Part shown: positions 25,091 through 33,620 of the stretch, piece by piece
Layout: every line of letters begins with the position of its first letter
How positions within the stretch are numbered: the stretch's first letter is position 1
Source: DASQHY01 sp035602605
Lineage (GTDB): Bacteria > Acidobacteriota > Terriglobia > Acidiferrales > UBA7541
Assembly: GCA_035602605.1 (NCBI GenBank)
Contig: DATNLZ010000094.1
Coordinates: 1-42,528 of the forward strand
Direction: 5' to 3'
DNA length: 42,528 nt
Translations under genes and position numbers: made by a program
Notes under the pieces: model-generated
Seen by the model: only the letters and a program-made list of their open reading frames with translations
Told to the model about the DNA's origin: nothing
The model's database searches: none

Positions 25091-26410
25091 TCAGTGCGTT
25101 TCGTTTTTGAAAACACTGCCATCTTTCATAACGAAACGCACGCGCTTCAATTCCTTTATATCTTTAACCGGGTCGCCGGCAACGGCAATCACGTCAGCAT
25201 AGGCCCCAGGAGCAATCACGCCAATCTCGCCCTGCGCATCGAGCATGTCTGCGGCGCGGGATGTCGCCGATCGTATGGCGTCCATCGGAGACATGCCAAA
25301 CTCGACCATACGCCCGAATTCCTCGGCAATGGAATCATTCCATGGAAAACTTCCCGCATCAGTCCCGAAGACGATTTTGACGCCGGCGTGAAGAGCTTTC
25401 GTAAACGAAGGACCGTGGACGGCGACGCGTTTGCGGTCGCGTTTACCCTCGGGAGTATCCTCGCCCGCCCACCAGTTGTAATACGGCGAAAGAGTGGGGC
25501 AATACCAGGTGCCCTGGCGAACCATTTGGGTGATAGCCGCCTCGTCGAGCTCGAGTCCATGCTCGATTGAATCGCAGCCCCCATCGAGCGCGCGATGCAA
25601 TCCGATCCCGTTGTACGCATGGCAGGCCACCTTTTTTTTCCAACCATGGGTTTCATCAACGATGGCTCGCAACTCTTCAACGGTAAGGGTGGGCTGCGAG
25701 ACTAAATTGCCGCGCTTATCCAGCCAAGAGCGATGGGTCATATAGACCTTAATCCAATCGGCGCCATGGTCGAGTTGCTCGCGCGCGGCTTTTCGCGCTT
25801 CGACTGGACCATCGATAAGTTGCGCACCTTTGGGCATATCCAATTCAGCGGCGTAGCCCTCGAGGGGGTATCCACCGGTGGTAGAAATAGCGCGGGTAAC
25901 AACAAAAAGCCGCGGCCCTGGAATCACGCCCTCTTCGATGGCTTGCTTGATCTCAACGTCTCCATAGCCTGCGCCTTCGGTCTCGACGTCGCGCAGTGTA
26001 GTAAAGCCCTGCTCGAGAGCGTTGCGCACGGCAACCGTGGCCCGAGCAGCGCGCAGGCTGGTACCGGCGCGAAGAATGTTGGCGTCATAACCGCCCTTGG
26101 CGGGATCTTCGCCCCACAGAAAAATATGCGTGTGAGAATCGATCAGACCGGGAAGAACGGTAAATGTCGAAAGATCGATGACCTTCGCTCCCGCCGGGAT
26201 TTGAGCGGCCGCGGCATCCTGCACGCTTTCAATTTTGTTGCCGCGAACCACGATCACTTGATTTGTTTTCGGGTGGTCGCTCTTACTATCGATCAGAGTC
26301 CCCGCTCGAATGATGATCATCTGCCCGGCCGGCGCGCTCTGCGACTGCATTGTGGCGGTCGCCAACAGGATCAGAAACGCGAAGATAAGGCAGAAAATGC
26401 TGGTGCGCAT
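25091..26410 (-). CDS. Exported metal-dependent amidohydrolase (imidazolonepropionase-like)
   Basis: ATG 26410 (MRTSIFCLIFAFLILLATATMQSQ) has GGAGG 5 nt upstream and begins with a signal peptide; the longer frame from 26515 is unlikely. The 439-residue product is a TIM-barrel amidohydrolase. Metal ligands visible are His93-x-His95 in GLIDSHTH, bridging Lys221 (DWIKVYM), His264 (ACHAYN), His284 (SIEHGLELD) and Asp351 (FGTDAGSFPW), a complete set. Relatives include Xaa-Pro/Xaa-Arg dipeptidases and imidazolonepropionase-like enzymes, so a periplasmic dipeptidase or cyclic-amide hydrolase is likely; the substrate is unknown. It is downstream of the FHA/PP2C gene. Confidence 0.88.
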   Translation of the reverse strand: MRTSIFCLIFAFLILLATATMQSQSAPAGQMIIIRAGTLIDSKSDHPKTNQVIVVRGNKIESVQDAAAAQIPAGAKVIDLSTFTVLPGLIDSHTHIFLWGEDPAKGGYDANILRAGTSLRAARATVAVRNALEQGFTTLRDVETEGAGYGDVEIKQAIEEGVIPGPRLFVVTRAISTTGGYPLEGYAAELDMPKGAQLIDGPVEARKAAREQLDHGADWIKVYMTHRSWLDKRGNLVSQPTLTVEELRAIVDETHGWKKKVACHAYNGIGLHRALDGGCDSIEHGLELDEAAITQMVRQGTWYCPTLSPYYNWWAGEDTPEGKRDRKRVAVHGPSFTKALHAGVKIVFGTDAGSFPWNDSIAEEFGRMVEFGMSPMDAIRSATSRAADMLDAQGEIGVIAPGAYADVIAVAGDPVKDIKELKRVRFVMKDGSVFKNETH

Positions 26411-26536
26411 AAAAACCTCCCGGTAACATGATTCGGTTTCTATCCCACTGTGCATGTCCAGAGCGGCACAGCAATGAAGCGGTATAGCAATACGCTTTTG
26501 CGGCGTGAATTTCAAGCCAATGGGGTGCGACGTTGT

Positions 26537-28231
26537 TCATCCGGCGTGGGCTGTGGCAGTCTGTCCGGCGGCGAGATATTTCACGAGGAGCAGGGTTAGA
26601 TCGTCAGCCTGACGCGCGCCCCGCGTGAAACTCTCAACGGCACCCAAGATCACGCGCTGGAGCTCCTCGACCGGGGAATTGACATGACCATCTAGAGTTT
26701 CTTTTAGGCGGTTGGCGCCGAATTGGGCTTCCTCGGGGTCCATGGCTTCGGTGATTCCGTCACTGAAAAGAACCAGAGTGTCGCCAGCTTCAAGCTCAAC
26801 CTCCGCACTGCTGAATTCAGCCTCTGGTATTAGTCCGACCGGGAAGGAACTTGCCGGGAAAGCGGATTCCGCACGCCCATTGCGGAGAAGCAAAGGAGAA
26901 GGATGGCCGGCGTTAATATATTCCAGGCGCCCAGAGCGTTCGAGAACGCCAAAGAAAAGCGTGGCATAGCGGCCAACGTTGGAATGATCGCACAGGAAGC
27001 GATTGATGTGGGTAAAGACTTTCGCAGGTTCTTGACCAAGGGTCATCCCTGAGAGCGCTCCCTGCAGCATCGTGGTGAGCAGCGCGGCGCCCAGTCCTTT
27101 GCCCGAAACGTCGGCAATGAGAAACGCGGTACGATCCTGTTCCAGCTGCAAGACATCGAAGTAGTCGCCGCCAACTGCATAACACGGCTGATTGACGCCG
27201 ATCACTTGCAAATGGGGGAAATGATGAAACTCTCGAGGCAAAAGAGCTTGCTGAATCTCGCGCGCAATACCAACTTCTTGCTCGAGACGTTCGCGTTCCC
27301 GCTCGAGCTCGACCAGTCGTGCGTTGTCGATAATGCTGGCGGCCTCATCGGCAAGCGCGTCAAGGATTTGGCGCTCCAGGCGTGAAAATGCTGCGGGACG
27401 CCGGCTGTCGAGATAGAGCATGCCGAGAGGCTCACCCCGAGCCATAGGCTTGGGCGTGTCTGTTTTAGACGGCAGCGAAAAAAGAGGGACCACCACCACG
27501 GAACGGAGCTGTTGCGCAATAATGCTTTGCGCGGCTTTTAGATCGAAATTATCGTGCTCAATGTCTTCGGTGACTACCGCGGATTTGTGTTCGAGGGCCA
27601 GGCGCAGAGCAGTTTTGCTTGGCTCGAGGCCTTCGATCGAAAGACGGTGACCACCCTTTTGGCGCGCCACTCGTGTGCGCATTACGCCTGATTGATCGGG
27701 GCGCAGCAGAAGACCGCGATCGGCATCGGCGAGCGCGATTACCTGGTCCACCATCTCCGCCAGAACCGAATCAAGCGGAAGATGAGAATGCAGCAGTGCG
27801 GTGGCTTTCAAAAGCAGGTTGAGCTTGCGCAAGCCGCCAGGGCCGGTGTCACTGCTGGTAACATGATCCATGCGCGTGAGCAGCTCAGGAAGAGAATCCT
27901 GGGCGGGACCGGAACGAAACCGGAGCTCAAAGGAATCCTTCAGTCCGAAATTAATGAGGTCGCCGTCGGAAAGCGCGCGGCATTCAATTTTTTCCCCGTT
28001 GACAAAGACGCCGCGGCGCTGGCCCCGGTCTTGTATCTGGATTTGGCCTTCCTGGAGAATCAGCGCGGCACATTGACGCGAGATCCGGCGATCAGGAAGT
28101 TGCAGATGATTGCCCGTTTCCGAGCCTCGGCCAATCAGGAAGGGGAAGTGCGAAATGCGAACGACACGCCGCGCGCCGTCCGGAGCGACAACTTCGAGGA
28201 CCGACTCGGCGGCGATTGGAGCATCAAGCAT
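26537..28231 (-). CDS. FHA-GAF-SpoIIE (RsbU-type) serine phosphatase
   Basis: The start is placed at ATG 28231 because a promoter covers 28252-28279, so the upstream TTG at 28279 would be untranscribed. Counting from that TTG (subtract 16 for ATG numbering), an FHA domain lies at about 35-122 (FLIGRGSETGNHLQLPDRRISRQCA). A GAF-like sensor lies at about 155-320 with a short coiled coil (VELEREREREQEV-type) after it, and a PP2C/SpoIIE domain at about 340-580 with GGDYFD (370-375), DVSGKG (390-395) and LFSDGITEAMD. Such proteins dephosphorylate anti-sigma-factor antagonists or other Ser/Thr-phosphoproteins, with FHA binding phosphothreonine. It is likely cytoplasmic. The partner is not in the window. 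Confidence 0.88.
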   Translation of the reverse strand: MLDAPIAAESVLEVVAPDGARRVVRISHFPFLIGRGSETGNHLQLPDRRISRQCAALILQEGQIQIQDRGQRRGVFVNGEKIECRALSDGDLINFGLKDSFELRFRSGPAQDSLPELLTRMDHVTSSDTGPGGLRKLNLLLKATALLHSHLPLDSVLAEMVDQVIALADADRGLLLRPDQSGVMRTRVARQKGGHRLSIEGLEPSKTALRLALEHKSAVVTEDIEHDNFDLKAAQSIIAQQLRSVVVVPLFSLPSKTDTPKPMARGEPLGMLYLDSRRPAAFSRLERQILDALADEAASIIDNARLVELERERERLEQEVGIAREIQQALLPREFHHFPHLQVIGVNQPCYAVGGDYFDVLQLEQDRTAFLIADVSGKGLGAALLTTMLQGALSGMTLGQEPAKVFTHINRFLCDHSNVGRYATLFFGVLERSGRLEYINAGHPSPLLLRNGRAESAFPASSFPVGLIPEAEFSSAEVELEAGDTLVLFSDGITEAMDPEEAQFGANRLKETLDGHVNSPVEELQRVILGAVESFTRGARQADDLTLLLVKYLAAGQTATAHAG

Positions 28232-28251
28232 AGGCACATCCGTGTGGGGTG

Positions 28252-28279
28252 ATTCTAGCACGGCGTGCCGCCGAACCAA
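28252..28279 (-). promoter_or_regulatory. Promoter of the FHA-GAF-PP2C gene
   Basis: On the minus strand, TTGGTT (28279-28274) and TAGAAT (28257-28252) are 16 bp apart. The predicted start lies near 28245, about 15 nt before ATG 28231. This decides the start codon. Confidence 0.55.
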
Positions 28280-28295
28280 TTACCACCCTGAGCAT

Positions 28296-29183
28296 TCAAG
28301 TACGAGAGGGAACACTCGCGGACGATGAGACACGCCGGTGCACATAGGCGGCGACATAGGCTGCGAACACTTTTTCGAGGCGCCCGGTGACCGGCCCGGG
28401 CGCACCAGCAAACGTGTGTCCGTCGATTTCCCCGACTCCAAGAAGATTCCTGTTGGTGGAAGAGATAAACACCTCGTCGGCGGTGTAAAGATCCTCAGGA
28501 CGCAATGCCTGCTCGGCGAATTGCACCCCCGCCTCACCCCCAATTTCCAGCAGCACGGCGCGAGTAACGCCTTCGAGGCACCCACTGCTGAGAGGGGGGG
28601 TCAAAACTTTGGCGCCGCGGACACAGAAAAGATTTGCTGCGGTACACTCCGCAACTTCGCCGCGCTCATTGAGGCAAACCGCTTCATCGAAGCCGCGTTT
28701 CTGAGCTTCCGCGAGGGTCCAAACGTTATTCAGCCAAGAAATAACTTTGACACCCGCGAGGGCCGAGGCGGCATGGCGGACATGCTCGCGTAACGCTAAT
28801 CGCACAGGCTCGCGATATTCCGGCAAACCGGCGGAATAGATAATCAAATCCACGGGAGGAAATTTCTCACCGCTTTGCCAGAAGCTAACTTGATTGTAAA
28901 CAACGTAGATGCGCGCGGTACCCTCAGTGACGCCGTTGACGCGCAGAAGCTCCCGCAGGTGCACACGGACCTTGGCGGAATTAAAAGGGAACGGCAGATT
29001 GATTCTGGCGGCATCTTTCTCCAAGCGACGCCAATGGCGTTCATAAGCAAAGGCTTCGCCCTGGACGACGCGCAGGGTAGTGAAAATTCCCCAGCCGCTC
29101 AGCAGTCCCGCCTGCCCCGGCGAGAGTCGAACTTTTTCGATGGGCAGAACACGATCGTTGTGAAAAATGTTGCTGTGAATCAA
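28296..29183 (-). CDS. Class IV PLP aminotransferase
   Basis: This fold-type IV PLP enzyme (branched-chain aminotransferase / 4-amino-4-deoxychorismate lyase / D-amino acid transaminase family) has up to 295 residues. The PLP lysine is Lys146 in GVKVISWLNNVWTLAEA. LNERGEVAECTAANLFCV, with Glu179, is the family phosphate/PLP ring-binding block, and EVFISSTNRNLLGVGEIDG closes the active site. The start is uncertain, because the frame opens with TTG at 29183 and no better codon is obvious. The sequence does not separate BCAT from deoxychorismate lyase; the length and LNN motif fit either. It is on the same strand as the phosphatase gene 64 bp downstream of it, which has a separate promoter. Confidence 0.82.
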   Translation of the reverse strand: MIHSNIFHNDRVLPIEKVRLSPGQAGLLSGWGIFTTLRVVQGEAFAYERHWRRLEKDAARINLPFPFNSAKVRVHLRELLRVNGVTEGTARIYVVYNQVSFWQSGEKFPPVDLIIYSAGLPEYREPVRLALREHVRHAASALAGVKVISWLNNVWTLAEAQKRGFDEAVCLNERGEVAECTAANLFCVRGAKVLTPPLSSGCLEGVTRAVLLEIGGEAGVQFAEQALRPEDLYTADEVFISSTNRNLLGVGEIDGHTFAGAPGPVTGRLEKVFAAYVAAYVHRRVSSSASVPSRT

Positions 29184-29252
29184 GCAGCCCCCGACAAATG
29201 CAGTCGCTCCAACATTGTAACTGATTTTGCGGTTGCGAATGCTAGAACGGCT

Positions 29253-29459
29253 TCAACCCGCTTTGATGCGATCGGCGGGAACCTCAACTTCGTTCACGCC
29301 CTTAAACGAAAACAGAAGTTTGACGATGTATGTTTCCGGATTCTCCGAGGTTTGCTTCAGCACGTGGCCGACCGCGTCGGTGACCGCGGCGTGGAAGAGC
29401 ACGCTGCCAACCTGCAGGCCTGCCAGGTTCACACGAACGGGTTGGCCAGGTTTGAGCAT
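29253..29459 (-). CDS. Small uncharacterised PilZ-like-sized protein
   Basis: The 68-residue form starts MLKPGQPVRVNLAGLQVGSVLFHAAV at 29459; the frame extends to an ATG at 29531 (92 residues). The core alternates hydrophobic residues as a small beta-rich protein would, ending VEVPADRIKAG. I do not recognise a named family, although the layout suggests a barrel-like binding domain. The shorter start is preferred because the extra N-terminal residues are polar and low in information. It lies 69 bp upstream of the aminotransferase gene on the same strand and may be co-transcribed with it. Its upstream side ends at the left arm of the 12-bp inverted repeat. Confidence 0.5.
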   Translation of the reverse strand: MLKPGQPVRVNLAGLQVGSVLFHAAVTDAVGHVLKQTSENPETYIVKLLFSFKGVNEVEVPADRIKAG

Positions 29460-29540
29460 GGCGTCACTTTTGGAGTTCTTCGTCGGCTCTTCAAAAGTAT
29501 CTTGTCGCGACCAGGGTTGAAATGCAAGCAACCGCTCGAT

Positions 29541-29552
29541 AGTGTCCTAATT
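29541..29552. repeat. Left arm of 12-bp inverted repeat
   Basis: AGTGTCCTAATT at 29541-29552 is the exact reverse complement of 30455-30466. The two copies bracket a single methyltransferase gene. No obvious target-site duplication flanks them. Confidence 0.8.
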
Positions 29553-29636
29553 CCCCATTCCTAGAGAAAGCGGTGCAATAATCCTGATCTTGAAGGTTTA
29601 CACGATGGGCGCGGAGCCGGTACTCGGAGGCGTCGG

Positions 29637-30460
29637 ATGAACCTGATATCGCAAGAAATTGAGGCACATTATCTGGAGACCAAAGAATCGGAGCGTCTGA
29701 CCAACCCGCTGGGTGAACTAGAGCGGCTTCGAACCCAGGCGATTCTCGCTCGGTATCTTCCGCCGCCTCCGGCAGTGATCTTAGATGTCGGCGGCGCATC
29801 CCGGGTCTATGCTTTTCCGCTCGCGACGCAGGGATACGAGGTTCATTTGATCGATCCGGTGGACCTCATTTGGAGCAAGCGAGATCTTATACAGATGCGT
29901 CGGGCATCAGATTGACATCGATCACGCGTGGCGACGCTCGCCACCTAGAGACCCCTTCCGCCAGTGCCGATTCTGTTCTTCTGTTCGGGCCCTTGTACCC
30001 CCTCGTTGATACTGCGGATCGCCTGCAAGCCCTTCGTGAGGCCGGCCGCGTACTCAAGCATCATAAGGGCGTCCTTTTCGCGGCCGCGATCAGTCGTTTT
30101 GCCTCACTGATGGCGGGCCTCTCATTCGGCACCTTTCAAGACCCGGATTTTCGCAGAATCGTTGCGGCGGATCTCGCTTCCGGTCAGCACCGCAACCCGA
30201 CAAACCAGCCCTCTTACTTCACGACTGCCTATTTTCACCGTCCCGAGGAGCTGGCTGCCGAAGTTCGCGCCGCCGGTTTTGACGATGCCCACATCCTTTC
30301 GTTGGAAGGTCCGGCGTGGAGCGCGGCTGAGTTTCGCAAGTCATGGGATGACCCGGTACAACGACACGGCCTCATGGAATTTCTATCGTTGATTGAGCGA
30401 GAACCCTCGATTCAGGGCGCGAGAGCTCACCTCCTGGCAGTGGCCCATCGCTCAAATTAG
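29637..30460 (+). pseudogene. Class I SAM methyltransferase, frameshifted
   Basis: Two overlapping open frames (29637-29915 and 29870-30460) together make one class I methyltransferase of about 273 residues. The first ends VILDVGGASRVYAFPLATQGYEVHLIDPVDL, which is SAM motif I and the acidic strand 2. The second continues HLEQARSYTDASGIRL, then GDARHLETPSASADSVLLFGPLYPLVDTADRLQALREAGRVLK and C-terminal helices. The join at about 29865-29869 needs one extra base (a C in the CTCATTTGG stretch), so this is a one-base deletion or a sequencing error. No slippery heptamer is visible. GGAGG lies 6 nt before the ATG. A perfect 12-bp inverted repeat flanks the gene, and its right arm overlaps the stop codon, suggesting a mobile passenger gene. 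Confidence 0.75.
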
Positions 30461-30466
30461 GACACT
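30455..30466. repeat. Right arm of 12-bp inverted repeat
   Basis: AATTAGGACACT at 30455-30466 pairs perfectly with 29541-29552 and contains the TAG stop of the methyltransferase gene. Confidence 0.8.
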
Positions 30467-30530
30467 ACCAATCTCGAAGGATGAGTCTGGAGCCCTGGTC
30501 TGCCGGCGGCGGGCGCTGTTAAACAGTCCG

Positions 30531-30559
30531 TTGACAAAGCGCGATGAATCTAATATTGT
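30531..30559 (+). promoter_or_regulatory. Promoter of the rplM-rpsI operon
   Basis: A perfect TTGACA (30531-30536) and TATTGT (30554-30559) are separated by 17 bp, with a predicted start near 30566, about 32 nt before the rplM ATG at 30598. Confidence 0.7.
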
Positions 30560-30597
30560 TAGCGATTGTCTCTAGTGGAAAGGTGTGGACTGAGAGC

Positions 30598-31047
30598 ATG
30601 CGCACGTATGTGGCCAAGGGTCGCGAGGCCGAACAACTCAAGGAAGGGAACTCTTGGTTCGTTGTAGACGCGACCGATCAAGTTCTAGGGCGGCTGGCCA
30701 CGCGCGTGGCTCGCGTTTTGATCGGAAAAGATAAGCCTGCGTACACGCCTTATCTCGATTCGGGTGATCACGTGGTGATTATTAACGCTGATAAGATTCG
30801 CTTGACCGGAAACAAGCTCGAGCAGAAGGTGTACCGGCACCACAGCGGTTATCCCGGAGGCTTGAAAGAAGTACCCGCAAAGCGGCTTCGCGTTCAGCGT
30901 GCCGACTGGATGGTGCGTGAGGCCATCCTTGGTATGTTGCCAAAAAATAAGTTGCGTGCTCGCCGAGCCCGTAAGCTCCGCGTCTATCTGGATGCGCAAG
31001 GTCTGCAGCGCCATCTGGGGCAGAAGCCGCAGGCGCTTGCGCTTTAG
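30598..31047 (+). CDS. rplM: 50S ribosomal protein L13
   Basis: L13 is an early-assembly 23S rRNA-binding protein of the large subunit. ATG 30598 gives 149 residues starting MRTYVAKGREAEQLKEGNSWFVVDATDQVLGRLA; the longer frame from 30544 overlaps the promoter. Family blocks include LIGKDKPAYTPYLDSGDHVVIINADKI, KVYRHHSGYPGGLKEV and AILGMLPKNKLRARRARKLRVY. rpsI follows 122 bp downstream, the nearly universal L13-S9 pairing. Confidence 0.97.
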   Translation: MRTYVAKGREAEQLKEGNSWFVVDATDQVLGRLATRVARVLIGKDKPAYTPYLDSGDHVVIINADKIRLTGNKLEQKVYRHHSGYPGGLKEVPAKRLRVQRADWMVREAILGMLPKNKLRARRARKLRVYLDAQGLQRHLGQKPQALAL

Positions 31048-31169
31048 CCAGCCCAAGAAATACGGTACGCAAGCGCGTCACGCAGTCAACCCTTCTATTT
31101 TTTGCTTCCTGCCGGTTGCGGGAATTTAGCCTGCGTGGAAGCTTCAGGCAGGAAACTTCAGGAGGAGTG

Positions 31170-31592
31170 GTGAGTTCTACGGCATCGCCCGTTGAGGGCA
31201 GCGGCAAGACATGGTTCTACGGCACCGGACGGCGCAAAGAATCAGTTGCGCGGGTGTTCATCCGCATGGGTTCGGGGAAGTTCGTGGTGAACGGCCGGCC
31301 CGTGGAAGATTATTTTAAGAACGTGGCCTGGAAGAATGCAGCGATCGAACCGCTGAAATTCAGCGAGACGCTGAACCAGGTGGACGTGTTGGCGACGGCC
31401 AAGGGCGGCGGCGCAGGCGGACAGTCAGGCGCGGTGCGTATGGGTCTGTCGCGCGCGCTTGTAAAATTTAATGCCGAGCTGCACAACGGCCTTCGTAAGC
31501 ACGGATTTCTGACGCGCGATTCGCGCATGCGGGAACGCAAGAAATACGGGCAAAAGGGTGCCCGAAAGCGCTTCCAGTTCAGCAAGCGCTAA
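31170..31592 (+). CDS. rpsI: 30S ribosomal protein S9
   Basis: S9 contacts P-site tRNA through its C-terminal tail. GTG 31170 is chosen because GGAGG at 31161-31165 lies just upstream and the longer in-frame ATG at 31116 adds an atypical N-terminus. The 140-residue product has WFYGTGRRKESVARVFI, the central GGGAGGQSGAVRMGLSRAL and the C-terminal KKYGQKGARKRFQFSKR ending in the canonical Lys-Arg. The roughly 15 residues before the core are a family-variable extension. Confidence 0.96.
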   Translation: MSSTASPVEGSGKTWFYGTGRRKESVARVFIRMGSGKFVVNGRPVEDYFKNVAWKNAAIEPLKFSETLNQVDVLATAKGGGAGGQSGAVRMGLSRALVKFNAELHNGLRKHGFLTRDSRMRERKKYGQKGARKRFQFSKR

Positions 31593-31605
31593 CGCAGCAG
31601 GCTCT

Positions 31606-31650
31606 GGCTCCGCTGTGCGGAGCCAAATTCACGGCCGGCAAGGAGCCGGC
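31606..31650 (+). promoter_or_regulatory. Two hairpins between rpsI and rpsB
   Basis: GGCTCCGC (31606-31613) pairs with GCGGAGCC (31617-31624) around a TGT loop, and GCCGGC (31634-31639) pairs with GCCGGC (31645-31650). Neither is followed by a T-tract. They could form part of an rpsB leader structure or an attenuator/processing site between the L13-S9 and S2-Ts units. Confidence 0.5.
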
Positions 31651-31714
31651 AACAGATTGTTGGGTTACCGCAGTAGTACGCTGTGACCGCAAACAATCAG
31701 TCCAATAAGGAGGG

Positions 31715-32578
31715 ATGTTGGCAGTTGAAATCACGATGAAAGAACTGCTGGAGGCGGGGGTACATTTTGGCCACCAGACGAGGCGTTGGAACCCGAAAAT
31801 GAAAGAGTATATTTTCGGCGAGCGTAATGGCATCCACATCATCGATCTGCAAAAAACGTTGAAGATGTTCCGCGAAGCGAGCCGGTTCATCAGCGAAGTT
31901 TCCAGCCAGGGCAAGGCGATTTTATTTGTCGGCACCAAGCGGCAGGCGCAAGAAGCTGTGGCCGAGGAAGCGCACCGCTGCGGCGCATTCTTTGTGAACC
32001 ACCGCTGGCTGGGCGGCACGCTGACGAACTGGTCGACACTGCAAAAATCCATCAAGCGAATGAAACTTCTGAAGGCCATGATTGAAGATGGCCGCATGGC
32101 GCAACTTTCCAAAAAAGAAGCAGCGCGGCTGGACCGCGAGCTCAAACACTTGAATCACAACCTCGAGGGCGTCGAAAACATGAACGCTTTACCCGACGCA
32201 ATGTTTGTGGTTGATTCCAACGCCGAGGATATCGCTGTACGCGAAGCCCGGCGCATGGGTGTTCCGGTGGTCAGTGTGGTGGATACCAACTGCAACCCGG
32301 ACCTGGTGAATTGGGTGATCCCCGGAAATGACGACGCGCTCCGTGCCATTCGCCTGTTCACCTCAAAGATTGCCGACGCGGTACTGGAAGGCCATAACGC
32401 CTTTCAGCAAACACAGATTGCCGAAGAAAAGGCTGCCCAAGACGCGGAAGTTTCCGAGGTGGTCGAATACGTTGACACGAGCGCTTACGAAGCTTACGAA
32501 AAGCAAGAAGGCGATTTCGTGGATCTCGAGGCTGCGACTGCCGAGCCGGTTGTGCCGAGTGATGACGATAAGAGTTAG
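31715..32578 (+). CDS. rpsB: 30S ribosomal protein S2
   Basis: This 287-residue S2 has the full family core: MKELLEAGVHFGHQTRRWNPKMKEYIFGERNGIHIIDLQKT, FVGTKRQAQEAV, HRWLGGTLTNW, DAMFVVDSNAEDIAVREARRMGVPVVSVVDTNCNPD and NDDALRAIRLF. An acidic C-terminal extension of about 50 residues (EEKAAQDAEVSEVVEYVD...) follows. AGGAGG at 31708-31713 is unusually close to the ATG at 31715; a TTG at 31718 or the ATG at 31736 are alternatives. tsf follows, the conserved S2-EF-Ts pair. Confidence 0.96.
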   Translation: MLAVEITMKELLEAGVHFGHQTRRWNPKMKEYIFGERNGIHIIDLQKTLKMFREASRFISEVSSQGKAILFVGTKRQAQEAVAEEAHRCGAFFVNHRWLGGTLTNWSTLQKSIKRMKLLKAMIEDGRMAQLSKKEAARLDRELKHLNHNLEGVENMNALPDAMFVVDSNAEDIAVREARRMGVPVVSVVDTNCNPDLVNWVIPGNDDALRAIRLFTSKIADAVLEGHNAFQQTQIAEEKAAQDAEVSEVVEYVDTSAYEAYEKQEGDFVDLEAATAEPVVPSDDDKS

Positions 32579-32755
32579 TTGCCATTGGATATCTGCGTGA
32601 ACGCCGCCGGGCTAGAGTTGAATCCCCATTGAGCAGTGCGGTAATTGTGCAAGCGCAGGGTCCGGAAATGACCCCCGATCTTCCCGGCAGTCTAATGGGC
32701 TAGACGAAGGATTGAACAACAGCCGGCAAAGCAAGAGATCAACTGCCAACAAGAG

Positions 32756-33445
32756 ATGACTCTGCAAAAAGGATCCGCAACCGAGATGAGTACACAACCG
32801 GAACAACAGCCGGACGAGATTAATGTTCCCGCGCAGCTCGTTAAGGAGCTGCGAGAGCGGACCGGCGCGGGCTTCAGCGACTGCCGCGCGGCTCTGGTGG
32901 AAGCCCGGGCCGATGTCGAAAAGGCCATCAACATCCTCAGGAAAAAGGGACAAGCGGCCGCACAGAAAAAAGCGCAACGACAAGCGAGTGAAGGACTGGT
33001 GGGCCATTACATCCATGCCGGCGGAAAAATAGGCGTGATCGCCGAAATCAATTGCGAGTCTGACTTCGTGGCGCGCACCGAAGCTTTCCAACAGCTCTGC
33101 CATGATGTGGCCATGCACATCGCGGCGCTCGATCCGCGATATGTCCGGCGCGAAGACGTAACCGCAGAAATGCTGGATCGTGAGCGTGAAATTTACCGTG
33201 AACAGGCGCGTGCGACGGGGAAACCCGATGCGGTAATCGACAAGATTGTGGCCGGTAAAATGGAGAAGTTCTACGAAGAGAACTGCCTGTACGAGCAGCA
33301 CTTCATCAAGGATGAGTCGCTAACCATTCAGGAGTTGATCCAGCAGTGTATCGCCACCCTTGGCGAAAACATTTCGGTGCGTCGTTTTGTAAGATTGAAA
33401 GTCGGCGAAGTCAGCGGCAGTCCGGTAACAGGTTCAAGCGAGTGA
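32756..33445 (+). CDS. tsf: Elongation factor Ts
   Basis: EF-Ts is the nucleotide-exchange factor for EF-Tu. Its 229 residues (199 to 229 depending on start; ATG 32786 is an alternative) begin with an unusual polar leader. The UBA-like domain follows, with LVKELRERTGAGFSDCRAALVEARADVEKAINILRKKG. The core has GLVGHYIHAGGKIGVIAEINCESDFVARTEAF, the EF-Tu contact region, and the shorter C-terminal half ENISVRRFVRLKVGE. It ends in an intrinsic terminator. Confidence 0.95.
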   Translation: MTLQKGSATEMSTQPEQQPDEINVPAQLVKELRERTGAGFSDCRAALVEARADVEKAINILRKKGQAAAQKKAQRQASEGLVGHYIHAGGKIGVIAEINCESDFVARTEAFQQLCHDVAMHIAALDPRYVRREDVTAEMLDREREIYREQARATGKPDAVIDKIVAGKMEKFYEENCLYEQHFIKDESLTIQELIQQCIATLGENISVRRFVRLKVGEVSGSPVTGSSE

Positions 33446-33474
33446 AGCAAACTCGCCGCATTCGAGTACTCAAG

Positions 33475-33505
33475 AAGCGCTTCGAATCGGGAGCGCTTTT
33501 TTTTT
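33475..33505 (+). terminator. Intrinsic terminator after tsf
   Basis: AAGCGC (33475-33480) pairs with GCGCTT (33493-33498), followed by an uninterrupted T run to 33505. It lies 30 bp after the tsf stop. Confidence 0.75.
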
Positions 33506-33552
33506 CGAGCCATTTTGAGCATCGTTTGCGCGCGATTCCACAGACGTGCTCC

Positions 33553-33561
33553 TGCTATAAT
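33553..33561 (+). promoter_or_regulatory. Extended -10 promoter of pyrH
   Basis: TGCTATAAT at 33553-33561 is a consensus TATAAT with the extended TGn element. No good -35 lies at normal distance. It sits between the tsf terminator and pyrH, so pyrH-frr are probably expressed from their own start. Confidence 0.6.
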
Positions 33562-33620
33562 CCTGCGGCACAATCCGCGGCGCAGTTGTGCGCGGAAATC
33601 CTACTGTCCACAAAACCCTC

